Shown here: piece after piece, positions 21,757-33,628 of the stretch
Layout: every line of letters starts with the position of its first letter
Position numbering within the stretch: position 1 is the stretch's first letter
Assembly (NCBI RefSeq): GCF_030272615.1
Contig: NC_081406.1
Location: 167,695,521 to 167,755,520, forward strand
Origin: Cryptomeria japonica
Taxonomy: Eukaryota; Streptophyta; Pinopsida; Cupressales; Cupressaceae
DNA length: 60,000 nt
Direction of reading: 5' to 3'
The notes under the pieces: generated by a model
Seen by the model: only the letters and a program-made list of their open reading frames with translations
Told to the model about the DNA's origin: nothing
The model's database searches: none
Translations under genes and position numbers: made by a program

Positions 21757-24345
21757 GAGACTTTGTCACATTGTTGAAAAGGGTCTTAGAGCCTTGTTGA
21801 AGGCCTTGGTGATTGTAATCTTTGTAAGAATTTGTCAAATATTGCCAAGATATAGAGCACAATGAATAACACAAATAAGAGAGACAATAGTTTAACAAGA
21901 ACAAATTGTATTCTCATCAAGATGCAAAATATGATGAACTAGATTAACCAATACAAAGAAGATGAGCCCACTTATAAAGCCAAGACCATATGGATATGTG
22001 AGCACACGAACATGACATGTGGCCCAATGAGAAACAAATCTAGATGAGGGTAAGTAGGAGAAATAATAAAATATTCCACAAGAGGTGGATCACCCATCAA
22101 AGGTGGAATGTAACACCAAGATAAGACAACAAAAGGTGGAATTTCTCCCACATGCATCATCCCTATGTGCACACTTCCCTAAGTGTATCATATGTAAATT
22201 AATATGAGATGCATTATCCTAAGTCAAATTAAGTAAAGTATAATTATGAGACATAATTTACACCAACAATCTCGAGTTCAACTTTTGTGAAAAATTTGTT
22301 TATGGTAAACAACATTTTGTTTATTTTTGTTACATTTCTCATAAGTCATTTAGGGTTCTATATTATATTTATTTGGATGTGTTTGGTCCTATTAATGTTC
22401 CTTCTACTTCTAGACCTATGTATTTTGTCTCTTTCATAGATGACTATAGTAGAAGGAAATTTGTGTATTTCCTTATAAGAAAATCTAAACTTTTTAGATG
22501 GTTTCATAAATTTGAATCCTTTCTTGAAAACTAGACTAGTAGAAAAATTAAATGTTTGAGGATTGACAATGGTGGTGAGTTTTCTTAAGAATTTGAAAGG
22601 TTCTGTAAGGACCATGAAATGGAGAGACAAAAGAAAACTCTATACAACCCACAACAAAATGGAGTTGTGGAGAGTATGTAAAAATTTTTGATGGAGAGGG
22701 ATAGGAGTATGTTGAGTGGTGTTGGGCTTGAAAAAAGTTTTGGCTCAAAGCTATAGTGACTTCATGTTTTTTGATTAACATATCGCCAACTTTGATGTTA
22801 GTTGAAGAGACACTCATGGAGGCATGGTTTGGTAAGAATCCCCCACTGTACATCTCAAAGTATTTGGTTGTGAGGCATACGTACATGTGTCGAATGAGAA
22901 AAGATCAAAATTAGAGAACATGGTGGTTAAGTGTATCTTCATCAGCTATAGTGTTGGTGTGAAAGGATACAATATTTAGGGTCCAATTGTAGAGAATGTG
23001 ATCTATAGTAGAATTTTTGTATTCCATGAGTTGAAACCTTCCACTATTGATTTACAACCAGAGTAGGAAGAGAAATAGAAAAAAAGGAGGTAGTTCAGAC
23101 ACTATATACTCCAATAATAATTAAACTATGCACTCCTATTGGACCTGATGATGAGGAGAGATCAAGTAGCTCTAAAAGTTCTAAGAAGAGAAAGAACCTC
23201 AATCTCAGCAATTGAGGAGGTCTACTCATGATAGGAAATAACCTAATAGATATGGTTATTCATAAAAAAGGTTTGGATACTATTTATTGGATTCTGGTTC
23301 CATATTTGTTTTGATTGCTAATACTGATGAGTCTAGGACTATTAGAGAGGCTATGGGTATGTGTGATGTAGATTCCTAGATGGAAGCCTTGAATGAAGAG
23401 ATGGTTTCATTAAAGAATAATGATACATGGGATCTAGTACCTTTTCTTGAAGGATAGAAACCTATTAGATCTAAATGTGTGTTCAAGAAGAAATTGGGTC
23501 TAGATGGTAGTGTTGAGAAGCACAAGGCATGATTGGTTGCAAAGGGGTATTCTTAAGTGGACGGAATTGACTATTGTGAAATATTCTCTCCTATAGCTAA
23601 TATGACATCCATTCAATTCCTATTATCACTTTATAGCAACTTATGACTTGGAAGTCAAGTAGATGAATGTGAAGACAATGTTCCTTCACGGTGATTTGGA
23701 AGAGGATATTTACATGTCACAAATAGAGAATTTCATTGAAAAAGGTAAAAAGAACCTTTTTTTGTAAGTTGAAGAAATACCTATATGGTTTAAAATAGTC
23801 TATAGCTATTTGAGGGGTACTTCCAAATATTCTTTGTGTTTTCGTGGTTATCCTACTAGACCTTGAAATTCAATTTGTATTCATGGATATATGGATTTAA
23901 ATTGGGCAAGTGGCATTGACAATAGAAGATACACCATTTAATATGTTTTCATGATGTTTTGTGTTTCTATCATTTGGATGAGTAAGTGAGAGTTTGGAGT
24001 CACTTTGTCCATTATAGAAGAAGAGTGCATGATAACTACTCATGCTTGGAAGTAAGCCATTTCGATTAAGAGATTATATTATGATATTGGTTTTGATACA
24101 GGTCATATCACTATCTACTATAATAGCTAGAGTGCTATTTTTTTAGCGAAGAATCCTACTTTCATGCCAGAACAAAGAAAACTGATGTATAGTTTCACTT
24201 TGTTTGTGATATGATGGAAGATGGAAAAATGAAGATGAAGAAAGTTGATACTTTATTGAATGTTGTAGATGCATTGATGAAGCTAGTCAACATTGAGAAG
24301 TTTAGATTGTGTGCTAGCTCTATGGCTCTTGGGGCATTGAGTACA
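21757..24345 (+). pseudogene. Copia integrase-RT-RNase H remnant of C
   Basis: At about 21757-21830 is a pre-integrase zinc-finger remnant (EKGLRALLKAL). An unexplained interval of about 430 bp follows to about 22265. The reading then resumes with FCEKFVYGKQH, the integrase core DVFGP...SFIDDYSRRKFVYF and IDNGGEF, then TLYNPQQNGVVE (22270-22700). RT follows at about 23370-23790 (NDTWDLVP, KCVFKKKLGLDG, VAKGYS, DYCEIFSPIA), and RNase H-like sequence at about 23980-24200. Many stops and frame changes are present and it cannot be functional. Confidence 0.8.
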
Positions 24346-24390
24346 TGATAGAGTTTTGACTCCTGACAGGTCTACAACATAGAGGGAGAA

Positions 24391-24912
24391 TGTTGGGATT
24401 AAGGTGTCTTAACCTTAGAGTCCAAACATGTTTATTTTATTGTACCCACTTTGGAAGTCCTAAATATAGGGGACTAGTTTCATAGGTTTCTATGTTTGAA
24501 CTATGTCAAACTTCTATTATGACTATGATGGTTACTAGTTCAATGGAAGAGTCATGGGGAGTTATTAATTTGAAATTGGTATTTGTGGTGAAGTTCACTT
24601 TTGACAAGTGGTGTGAGGTAGGTGTAGCATATGGAAAGGTGACCATTATGGATGAGTTATACATTGTTTCTTTGGAAGTTGTTATGTGTAATGTGTCATG
24701 GGATTAGTAAGTTGTTGTTTATGAAAAAACGTACCTCTTTATTGTTGGAGTTGGTTTTGGAAACCATGACCACTTTCCACTTGTGTTGATCTCTATAAAT
24801 ATGTATCCTCTTAGTGTATTTTATATAATAGATTGGATATATTATAAGAAGATTTTATGTGTTGGATATTCTCTAGAATTCTTTTCTATTGTATTTACTC
24901 CCGAAGAGCATT
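24391..24912 (+). repeat. 3' LTR of C, truncated
   Basis: It starts TGTTGGGATTAAGG after the purine tract AGAGGGAGAA and follows the 5' LTR until CTCCCGAAGAGCATTGG. The last 300 bp of the LTR are missing. Confidence 0.75.
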
Positions 24913-27231
24913 GGTGTGGTCACAAAAAAATGCACCCATGCTAAGTTTGGAACTTAGCCATCCTATGAAATATGAGATCATCCTTAAGTTGTGGGTAACT
25001 TATGGTGAGGATGAACCTCTAGAGATGGTTGGTTCTCTTGATGGACCTCTTAAAACTATTGATTTTATAGGAAAAGAGATAGAAAGACAACTTGTAATGA
25101 AAACCTATGAATCTAGGCGGTGCATTGAAATTTATGACTATACTTGTTATCTTAACTCACAATATACTTCAATAAAGACTTTTATTTGTTCACAACTCAA
25201 TATAGAACATGCAATACATAATTATTTCATAAGAATGTTTTGAATGAATGATTGCTTGAATGAAACCCAATGATTTGCACAACTTCAACATACTAAATTT
25301 GACAACACATACTATGACCTTCATTAATCATGTTGTTCTTGCATCAATGTTTTTTGAATGAGATAGAATTAAATGATTAATTAACAAATCAAAACAATTG
25401 CATCAAATCATTCATTCACCATATTAGAAATAAATATTGAGAAGAAAACTATTTCTCTTTATTGAATCAAAAGGAGTTGCTAATACAATACTAAAAATAT
25501 AAAAGCAAAATGCTTCTAAATAATAAAAATAATTGCTCGAAGTGAGTTACAATGCCAATGCTTTTTGTTGTATGCATAAAGCTAGAGGAAAAGAACTAAG
25601 ACATAATAAATTACAAGATTTGTTTATATACAACAAGTATTCTTTCTTCAATTGGAAGATGAAAGTTGAAATTGACTCCACCTCTAATCTGCATGAGGAC
25701 CTTGAAATATGCTTCAAGTTGTTGTAACTAGACTTTATTTCTCTTGAATTTGCATTTCAATCATCTCCTTTTGTTGTGCAAGTTGAAAGGTGATGCAAAA
25801 AGGGGGCCAAAATTGCTCAAAGTTGAGTGACAATATCCTGAAAACTCTCCTTAACTAAACCTTTACCCATGTGGGGTTTTAAAATAACCCTAAACTAATG
25901 TATTTGTCTCATAAACTCCCCCTTTTAAGCCTACAATTTCTATGTTCTATTTTCATGATTATCTCAACTGATTGCATGATCCTAGAGGCTTTATTTGAAC
26001 TTAAAGTTTGTTTTAGGTTTCATTAGGCATAAGATGTCTCAAAGAGTTTGAATTAACACCTGACCTTGCTTTAATATATCTCATCCCTTAAATAACCACT
26101 CCCAACCTTTTATATTTGTCTTTCTCTTGACTACATTGTGATTTTTTATCAACTTCCATACCTTGAGAGGCCTACTATCAATACTTTGGTTTGATCTTGA
26201 GATATGTTCTTTGTTATCTTGTCATGAAATCCTTTGTTATCTTCTAAGGTCTTTTTAATTTACAATTTTAATAGACCCTACAACTATCATTGTTTGCGGG
26301 ACTTTGCATTTTTGGTATTTGAAATTGCAAGGATGGTTTTATGTTGTAGTAGACTTGTCTTCTCCCTTGACTATAACATACCATTCCTTTGACTGCATTT
26401 TGTTATTTCTTACCCAGTTCTTTTGTATTCTCCATGGAAATTTTATTAGGTGAGTAGTGATTTCTCTATCTTTGTCTATCCACTATCTCATTATGTTCCA
26501 TAGTGCTATCATGATCTTACTTCTTGACTATACTCCTCCTTCTAAGTACATTATTTTTTTATTGGATTAACTTCCACACACTATAAGGGTAATGGAATTG
26601 TAAAAAAATAAGATTAGGACTTCCATCTCCTTGACCGAGGCTCCAATCTTTGGCTACTTTTTTCATGGGATATTATGCTTTGAATTCAAAGGTCTTTGGC
26701 TATGTATTTGATATAACAATGCCTTCATGGTATTGTTATCTTGATGACAATAATAAAGGATCTTCTTTGTTGACCACACTTGTTATGGGTTCATGACTAT
26801 CATATCTCCTTCTAAGCTTCCTCTTTAGACTATGGTTATTCTTTGTTTGACCTTGAAACCTCTTAATCTATTGTTACACATAATATTGTGGAATTGATAT
26901 TCTATTAGCCTATGTATATGACTGTCACACCAGGGTATATACTATTTCATGACTTTTAATTCAAGTATATTTTTTTTATACCTCTATCCCTCTAGCCATA
27001 TGCATATATTATCATTGTAGATTGTTTTTCCTTGTTTGGTGATTGTCAACAATCAAAATTCTTTTACTATTATGTCTCCTTCATTCTCAAACATATAACT
27101 TCTTGAACTTTCTCTCCACCATAGTTCCTTCCATTTATGACCTAGATCACTATCATTTTACTAAGCTTTCACAATCATGAAGGTGCATTTGTGCAAATGA
27201 CTGCATTTTCATTGTAATGAACTTGGAAGTG
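24913..27231. other. Unassigned AT-rich interval between C and E
   Basis: An open frame on the plus strand to 25243 follows the truncated LTR (phrase GSLDGPLKTIDFIGKEIERQ), and I do not recognise it. The rest has no ORF of note, no LTR ends that I could pair, and no further LRR exon on the minus strand. It is probably very old repeat or intergenic sequence. Confidence 0.35.
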
Positions 27232-27236
27232 TTTTA
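27232..27236. repeat. TSD of E, left (TTTTA)
   Basis: It matches 57137-57141, 30 kb away, on the far side of the whole nest. Confidence 0.75.
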
Positions 27237-28367
27237 TGATAAAATTGTAAGGCATTGAGAGGGTGGGGTGAATCAGTGCAAGAAAAAACAATATAAATCT
27301 AGTTACACCTCTTAGCAACTTTAAAATCAATAGGCATGCAAGAAAGATAACCACATAACCTAACACTAAATAAGACATGCAACTCATAACACAGATTTTT
27401 CACGTGGAAACCCAAATGGGAAAAAACATGATGGTAATTAGTACCCACAAGATCCACTAACTATAGTATGATATTAGATCGGTTAAATTCATATAACAAT
27501 GGTGCTCGGTTAAGAGCAGACTCTGTTAGGAGTTACCCGATGAGGGGATTTTACAACTTAGCCTTGTTAGGGGCTTTACCCTATTAGGAGTAACCTTTCT
27601 AGAGGATTTAAACCCAAATTAATGAGCTATCTGGTTAAGGGATTTACACATTTAGGCATGTTAGGACCTACCCGGTTAAGGGATTTAGACTAATGCAATT
27701 GTTAGGAAACAAGTAGTTGATTCGCTTCAGTTCTTCTTCAAACACTGACTAAACATCAATATAGATCTTCTCCTTTCACCACAAAATCAAATTCATACTA
27801 TCAATCTCAAATCTGATACATCATCACACAATATTCACCTTTTTATAAACAACTCTGCTAAGTCGGCTAAGAACCCTTGGAACAATTTCCTAGGTTTATT
27901 GAATCTAGTCAATCTTCCTCATCACATTTTCCTTATGTTGGAAAAACATAAGACAACACAAAAATATAACTTTAGGTCTACCGGTTTATCGATCTAAGCA
28001 ACTTTACTCTACAGGTTAATTGTTCTTGACTAACTGCTGAGAACATCATAACTTCCTCATACCATTGAATCTATTGATACAATTCTGATCATAGACTCCT
28101 ACCAATGTCATGAACATTCATTCCAAACTACAACACTTAACTCTTCGTCGATCTTCCATACCGGTCGCTTGAACATTGCACTGTCTCTGTTTACCGGTTG
28201 ACTGTCTTGATTACCGGTTCACTATTTAACTGACTCCACTATCGATTAGGCTTTACCAATTAGACTAAATGACTTAGATGACTAACAAAACATGGTTTCC
28301 ATCAATGAAAACAAAAAACAAGTCATCAATCAACCTATTACATCACATCATCATCATCAAGCCAACA
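27237..28367 (-). repeat. 3' LTR of E
   Basis: In element sense it runs TGTTGGCTTGATG to TTTTATCA. It contains several degenerate copies of a CCCTTAACCGGGT-type unit (27481-27690, complement) and a cap-region phrase AACCCAAATGGG shared with LTR G. Confidence 0.85.
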
Positions 28368-28560
28368 ATCTCCCCCTTTGGCATTGATGACGACACTTAA
28401 GGAAATTTTTTGTCTAAGTGTCACATTACAAAAATGACTCATCATGACTCAAAACTCAAAACTCCCCCTTAGCAATTACATCCTATTACAAAAATTTACA
28501 ACATATATACTACTACCCTTTACAAAATTTTCACTCATACAACTACTCCCCCTTTGAAAA
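28368..28560 (-). other. Multiple polypurine tracts of E
   Basis: Three tracts on the minus strand: AAAGGGGGAGATT at 28368-28380 (adjacent to the LTR, the functional one by position), AAGGGGGAGT at 28461-28471 and AAAGGGGGAGTAG at 28546-28558. A fourth-like tract TTAGGGGGAG is at 40141-40151. Multiple tracts are a known Sirevirus trait. Confidence 0.75.
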
Positions 28561-28651
28561 CAATGACAAAGGTCAGCAAATACATGAAAAGATAAATGCA
28601 ATATATATCAAAATTTGTATTACCAAATATATATAGGAATTTAAAATGTTT

Positions 28652-30670
28652 TTACAATGATATCTTATGAAATACATCTGCAAAATTAGACTTCAAAATG
28701 TTCAAATCATTGTGTGAAGTCTCAAAAAGTGTCTCTGTAATCTCAACATGTATCCTGATTTGATATGTCAGCTCCTCCATGGCATCAAGAGTGCTCATTT
28801 CCAGTGTAGCCAATATTGCTTCAGTTTCCTTTCTGGAAAATTTCAATCTTAGGGATCAATAAAGTATGTAATTCCTGCAATGATTGTGCCCTTTTTACCT
28901 GTTCTGTCTCATAAGCTTTTAGCTTATGTTGTAGTTCTATTACCAATCTCCCAAAATGGATTGCAGAATCATTCAAGGGATTGAATGATTCACTCAACTT
29001 TAAGCTCCTACCGAGCTTCCTATTTCTTCTTCTTGAAAGATCATCACAAAACAATGAAAAATTTACCATAGTGGAAAGAATTTTACCTCCGGTTTGTAAG
29101 GCTTCTTTAATTAGGTCCATGTTAACTATAAGACCTAACCTGTCTTTATCAAATGCCTTTCATCAATTGTTCAATTCTTCTTTTCTCATATTCCTTTTCC
29201 ACATTTTTAATAGCAACTTCCTCCAAGCTCTTCATTTGTTCACCTGCTACTATGACAAGTTGTTTCAGTTTGTCAATCGGTGTAGAAAGCCTATCTATAT
29301 CAGTCTCTGGTAATATACTAGACAAAATTTCAAGAACACTCTAAATAGTTTGTGCTTCTTTTCTCTGAGCCTTCATTATTTTCTTCTATGCTCTAGATTT
29401 CATGATAGATGCAATCTCCATCAGCTCAATTGGACTTAGCATGTCCATATTAATTGGTCCTTGTATGCTAACAGTATCATCTTCTTCATCGTCATCAATA
29501 ATTTTCTTAGATGTGAGTGACCGAGGTGTCACTTTTTCTTCATGAACCTCTATTTTTACCTTCTCTTCTTCCTTCTTCTATGCCTTCTCCTCTTCCTTTT
29601 CCTTATCCTTTACCGATGTTGCAATGGTTTTCACATCATCTATTTGTGTAAACATCGGTGGCTCTTGAGTTTTCGTCTTGTTCGGTTGCTCAGTAGGCTA
29701 TATATTTTATATTTGCTCATTCATTAGTTGATATGTCATTTCTTCATCTTTCTTTTATGCTTATGTACTCTCTTCACCTGTACCAGTTGTTGTATCTCTC
29801 GGTAATACATTCTCTTTATTAGGAATAATAATTGGATCTTCCTTATTGCTTGTATCAAAAACAATCTCATCCGGTTTAAAATCATCAATCTTTACATTGT
29901 CAGGGAGATCTTCTCCCTTTAATCTCTCTAGTTCCTCTTCTTCTTCTTTAAAATCTCCATAGTCTCATCTTTTACAGATTGAGAGTCTCCAACAAGCAAT
30001 CTTGTAAGCCTTTTCTTTGATCTAAAACATGATTTTGAATCCAAAAGAATATTTTGCAAATCCTCCTTTGACGCTTCTGGTTGTAAACTTACTGGAACAA
30101 ATTCAATGATCTCCTTGTCTTGCTTAATTGTAGTTTTCCATCTTGCCTCAAATTTACTGTACAAAGAATTTGGAATTTTCCCTTGCAACTCAATCGGGGC
30201 TTTACTATATTTATTCATAGATAGAACAACTGCATCTTCTATTTGTCTTTGTTCATCTTCACCAAACTTGTCATAAAGTTTCTTGACATCAACCATAATA
30301 CCATACTCCTTAATGTGTAACAATATTGTTTCAAAGGGAGTAAGTTTAGTTACTGGTTTCTTAACAGATTTGACTGAAGATGCTCCAACAACCTTAGACT
30401 TTTTACCACTATCTCTAAGAGTTTTCTTCTCTCCATCAAACTCTATTTCTTCTTCATCTGTAGCTCTCTTTGCTTTCTCCTTATTCCTCTTACTAGTGAC
30501 TACTAGTGCTTTAGGTGTAGGGGGCTTGATTTCTTTCCCTTTTCTTTTGAATTGAATCTTAAAAGGTTTCACCTTAGAAGATATGCTTCTTTTTTGTCTA
30601 CTGGTGCTGATACGGGTTGGTGCACTAGAGGATTCAGCCTTTCTTTCTTTAAACTTAGCTCGGGCCTCTA
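28652..30670 (-). pseudogene. Unknown ORF of E, C-terminal half
   Basis: Clear open segments on the minus strand are 30572-29928 (basic, lysine-rich: FKIQFKRKGKEI, then a helical region), 29120-28821 (helical: SLKLSESFNPLND, ELQHKLKAYETEQ) and 28846-28652. Between them, 29927-29121 is broken by many stops and frame changes. The frame enters from the other side of element F (38466 upward): once the CTCTA duplication is counted once, the reading continues without a shift. The product is unrelated to any pol domain and has the same plan as the H ORF: globular start, basic centre, coiled-coil end. Confidence 0.55.
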
Positions 30671-32258
30671 TGATGGGATGATGTATGGGATAGACTAGCC
30701 TAGTCTATGCTCTTGGATCCTTCCATTGGATAACCTGGTGTTCTCTTCATACCCTAGGGTCTCTAGGACTTCCTTGAATTGAGGAATCCCCTGACCTTGC
30801 CCAATCCACCCACCAATGAGTTGCAATACTGCTCATAAGGTCTCACCTACTCATGAGACTCAAAACCCCTTACTATGGCTAATAAGAGCTTGGCTTACTC
30901 CACACCTTCCTAGGTCTTAGCAAGGTTATATCAGGTCTGATTCATGGTATTTCCATCCATTCATGTGTCCCCAAGAAGTTGCAACCTTCATCCCCTCTAC
31001 CAATTCCACCATTTTGCTCATTTCCTACAAAATAGGGCTACAAGGAAGAGCCCCTATTAGGCCTCCTACCCAGACTTTTAGGGCTCTCTCTTGCAAATGA
31101 TGCACAAACCACCTAAAATCCCAAAATGGGCTACCATTCAATTGGCAAATGCTCAAGGATTTCTTAGGTTTTAGGCCTCCAAGTGGCTGTACTATGCCTA
31201 GGGTGAATTTTGGGGTTTTCAAGGGTTTTGTGAGGGTTTTGATGGTCTGCCTGAGTCACAGTGAGGGTTTTGTGATTTAGCCACCTTGTCTGGATTGGTG
31301 GAGGCTCCTCCTTCACACCAATGGTGCTTCTCTCATTCCTCAACACTTTCTCCAAAGGGTGTACTCTTCTCTATCCAACCTTTCTCTCCAAGACCTCTGC
31401 ACCAACAACCATTCCTGACCGGGCACTGTCCAGTCTCGCTTAAGAATGGGTCTTCAAATGGCTTCCTTGTATTTCCAAGGGCCCTACTTGCATTGGACTA
31501 TAGTACAAGGTCTGAACTCTCACTCCCCATGGTTTCATGGTGGTTTCACAATGGGGAATGGAGTTATGCATCCATTTACTCAAACCGGCCCAAAACTGGA
31601 CAATGAGTAGACAATTAACAAAATATTTACAAAGACACTTCTTCGGTAAACCAAAACCTAAAATAAGTACTCAAAAAGAAAGTATTTACACCATAGAAAA
31701 CAATCCACATAGTTTTGCATGCAAATAAATCCATTAATTTTCTCGATAGCTTCATTCAAACTGACTGGTAACCAACAAAACAGTCACAGTCAATTCACTT
31801 TTCCTGGGCCGTACAATGTCTGACATTCAACCCATTCAATTAGGGTTTGAAAATACTTATACTACCCTCTCCTTGGTTGGTGTTCCCAGATTAGGGTTGT
31901 CCATGCTACAATAAGGATTTTGACCTTATGGTGGAAAAGCTTCTTGACAACTTTTAAAAGTTGTCATGCAACTTTTGAGCAACTTTCCCAATGTTGCATT
32001 TCATGACTCCTAGGCCTATTTTGGGCTATCCTAAGGACATCCACATACTATTAAGGACCCCTAAACACCTCTAAGGCACACATACCTTCTATTTCCAAAA
32101 TTACTCAACTTTGACTCATGACCCTAAGATCTCAACTAGGACCCTAACTAGGATCTATGAGCACATGGCTCTTATTGTATGTACAATGGCTTCATAAAGA
32201 AGCATAACACCAAAAAAACAAAGAAGGAGGAAGAGCTTGGAAGGGTGCTCCTGCACCA
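30671..32258 (-). repeat. 3' LTR of F
   Basis: Plus-strand ends are TGATGGGATG and CTGCACCA. It matches 36917-38465 throughout. Confidence 0.92.
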
Positions 32259-32278
32259 TACTCCCCCTTTGCACACAA

Positions 32279-33628
32279 CTAAGATATAGAAGAAGAGATG
32301 AGAGCCGGGTCTATGCCAAGTGTCTTGAACTTGCTCTCCTCCACCCAGGTAGCTTCAGATACTGGTTGACCTGCCCACTTCACCAAGTGTTCCATGTAGA
32401 CCTGGTTTCTGGTGGACTTTTTTACTCTAGATTCCAAGATCTCCTCTGCTATAAGCTTCTTCACCTATGGTAAGACATTAACATCTATGTCCTGCAACAC
32501 CTTGGCTTGGTTCTCAGTCTGTCCTTCTATCTCACCCTTGTACATGATCAGATCAACAACATTAAAGACCATTGAGATGGCTAAGTCTAAAGGTAGATCA
32601 ACCATATAGGTGTTCTCACCATATTTTTCCATAATTCTACAAGGTCCTACCCTCTTCATTTGCAGTTTGGTAGGCTTACCACTTTGCATCCTAGCTTTGC
32701 TCAAATGGACCATCACATAGTCACCCACCTTGAACTGAACCTCTCTCCTTTTCTCATCCATTTTGGTCTTTAGTTTGTGAGTGGATTCAAGGATGGACTT
32801 CTTAACCTGCTCTTAGACTTCCTTGATGGTTTGAGTGAAGTCCTCTTCTTGCCCACTCTTCATTTCCAAAGTACCAAGGTCTCTCAACTCACATACTCCT
32901 CTTGGATGTCTGCCATACACAACCTCAAAAGGACTTCTAGCAGTGGTCCTATTCACACTGTCATTATATGCATACTCTACTTGAGGAATGATAAGGTCCC
33001 ATGTTTGTCCATATTCCTTAGTTAAACACCTCAACAAGTTGCCTAACACCCTATTGATGACTTCAGTTTGACCATCTGTTTGTGGATGGTAAGCTGAGCT
33101 AAATGAGAGGTTAGTTCCAAGTCTCCTCCATAATGTTTGCCAAAAATGGCCCATGAACTTGTTGTCCCTGTGTGAAACAATGCTTAATGGGAGTCCATGA
33201 ATTCTAACAATCTCCTTAAAGAAGAGATGTGCAACATAGCTAGCATCATGTGTGGTTTTACATGGAATAAAATAGCTCATCTTGGAAAATCTATCTACTA
33301 CCACATAGATGTTGGCCATACCTATCTTTTTCTTAGGGAGTCCTACTACAAAGTCCATGCTGATACATTCCCAAGGCCTATAAGGGACCGGTAATGGTTG
33401 ATAGAGACCTGCATTACTTGATCCTCCTTTTGCTCTTTCACATACTCCACATTGTTCTACATATCTTTTCACATCTCTTGGCAACTTTGGCCAATAGTAG
33501 TGCCTCTGTACTAAGTCCAAGGTTTTTTTGACCCCAAAGTGTCCACTTAAACTGCCATTATGCTTTTCTTGGATGAGGTTTTCTCTCATGGATCCTCTTG
33601 GCACACACAACTGATTACCTTTGAACAA
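32279..33628 (-). pseudogene. Integrase and chromodomain of F
   Basis: One frame with two in-frame stops, near 32813 and 32464. Integrase: the HHCC zinc finger (H-x(n)-H with GHFGVKKTL, then CGVCERAKG), the core with SMDFVVGLPKK, then AYHPQTDGQTEVIN. The second catalytic block, normally SDRD, reads SHRDNKF. A GPY/F-like module (RVGPCRIMEKYGENTY) and then a chromodomain (LESRVKKSTRNQVYMEHLVKW, W of EATW) follow at 32464-32279. Chromodomains steer integration toward modified chromatin in this lineage. The stops make this copy inactive. Confidence 0.88.

Larger units (their letters stand above)
10880..24912 (+). mobile_element. Element C: decayed Ty1/copia element, split by A
   Basis: The 5' LTR is 10880-11710, with a tRNA-iMet-like primer site after it (TGGTATGAG at 11713). 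Remnants follow of gag, zinc knuckle and protease (to 13172), then element A, then integrase, RT and RNase H (21757-24345). A purine tract AGAGGGAGAA at 24381-24390 leads into the 3' LTR at 24391. The 3' LTR matches the 5' LTR until about 24912 and then stops, so the right end is truncated and no TSD can be checked. Gene order protease-integrase-RT-RNase H is that of Ty1/copia. Confidence 0.85.

Noticed and set aside
24857-25243. A 128-codon plus-strand ORF as a host gene
   Set aside because: Its first part lies within the truncated C LTR, and the rest has no recognisable domain or splice context.
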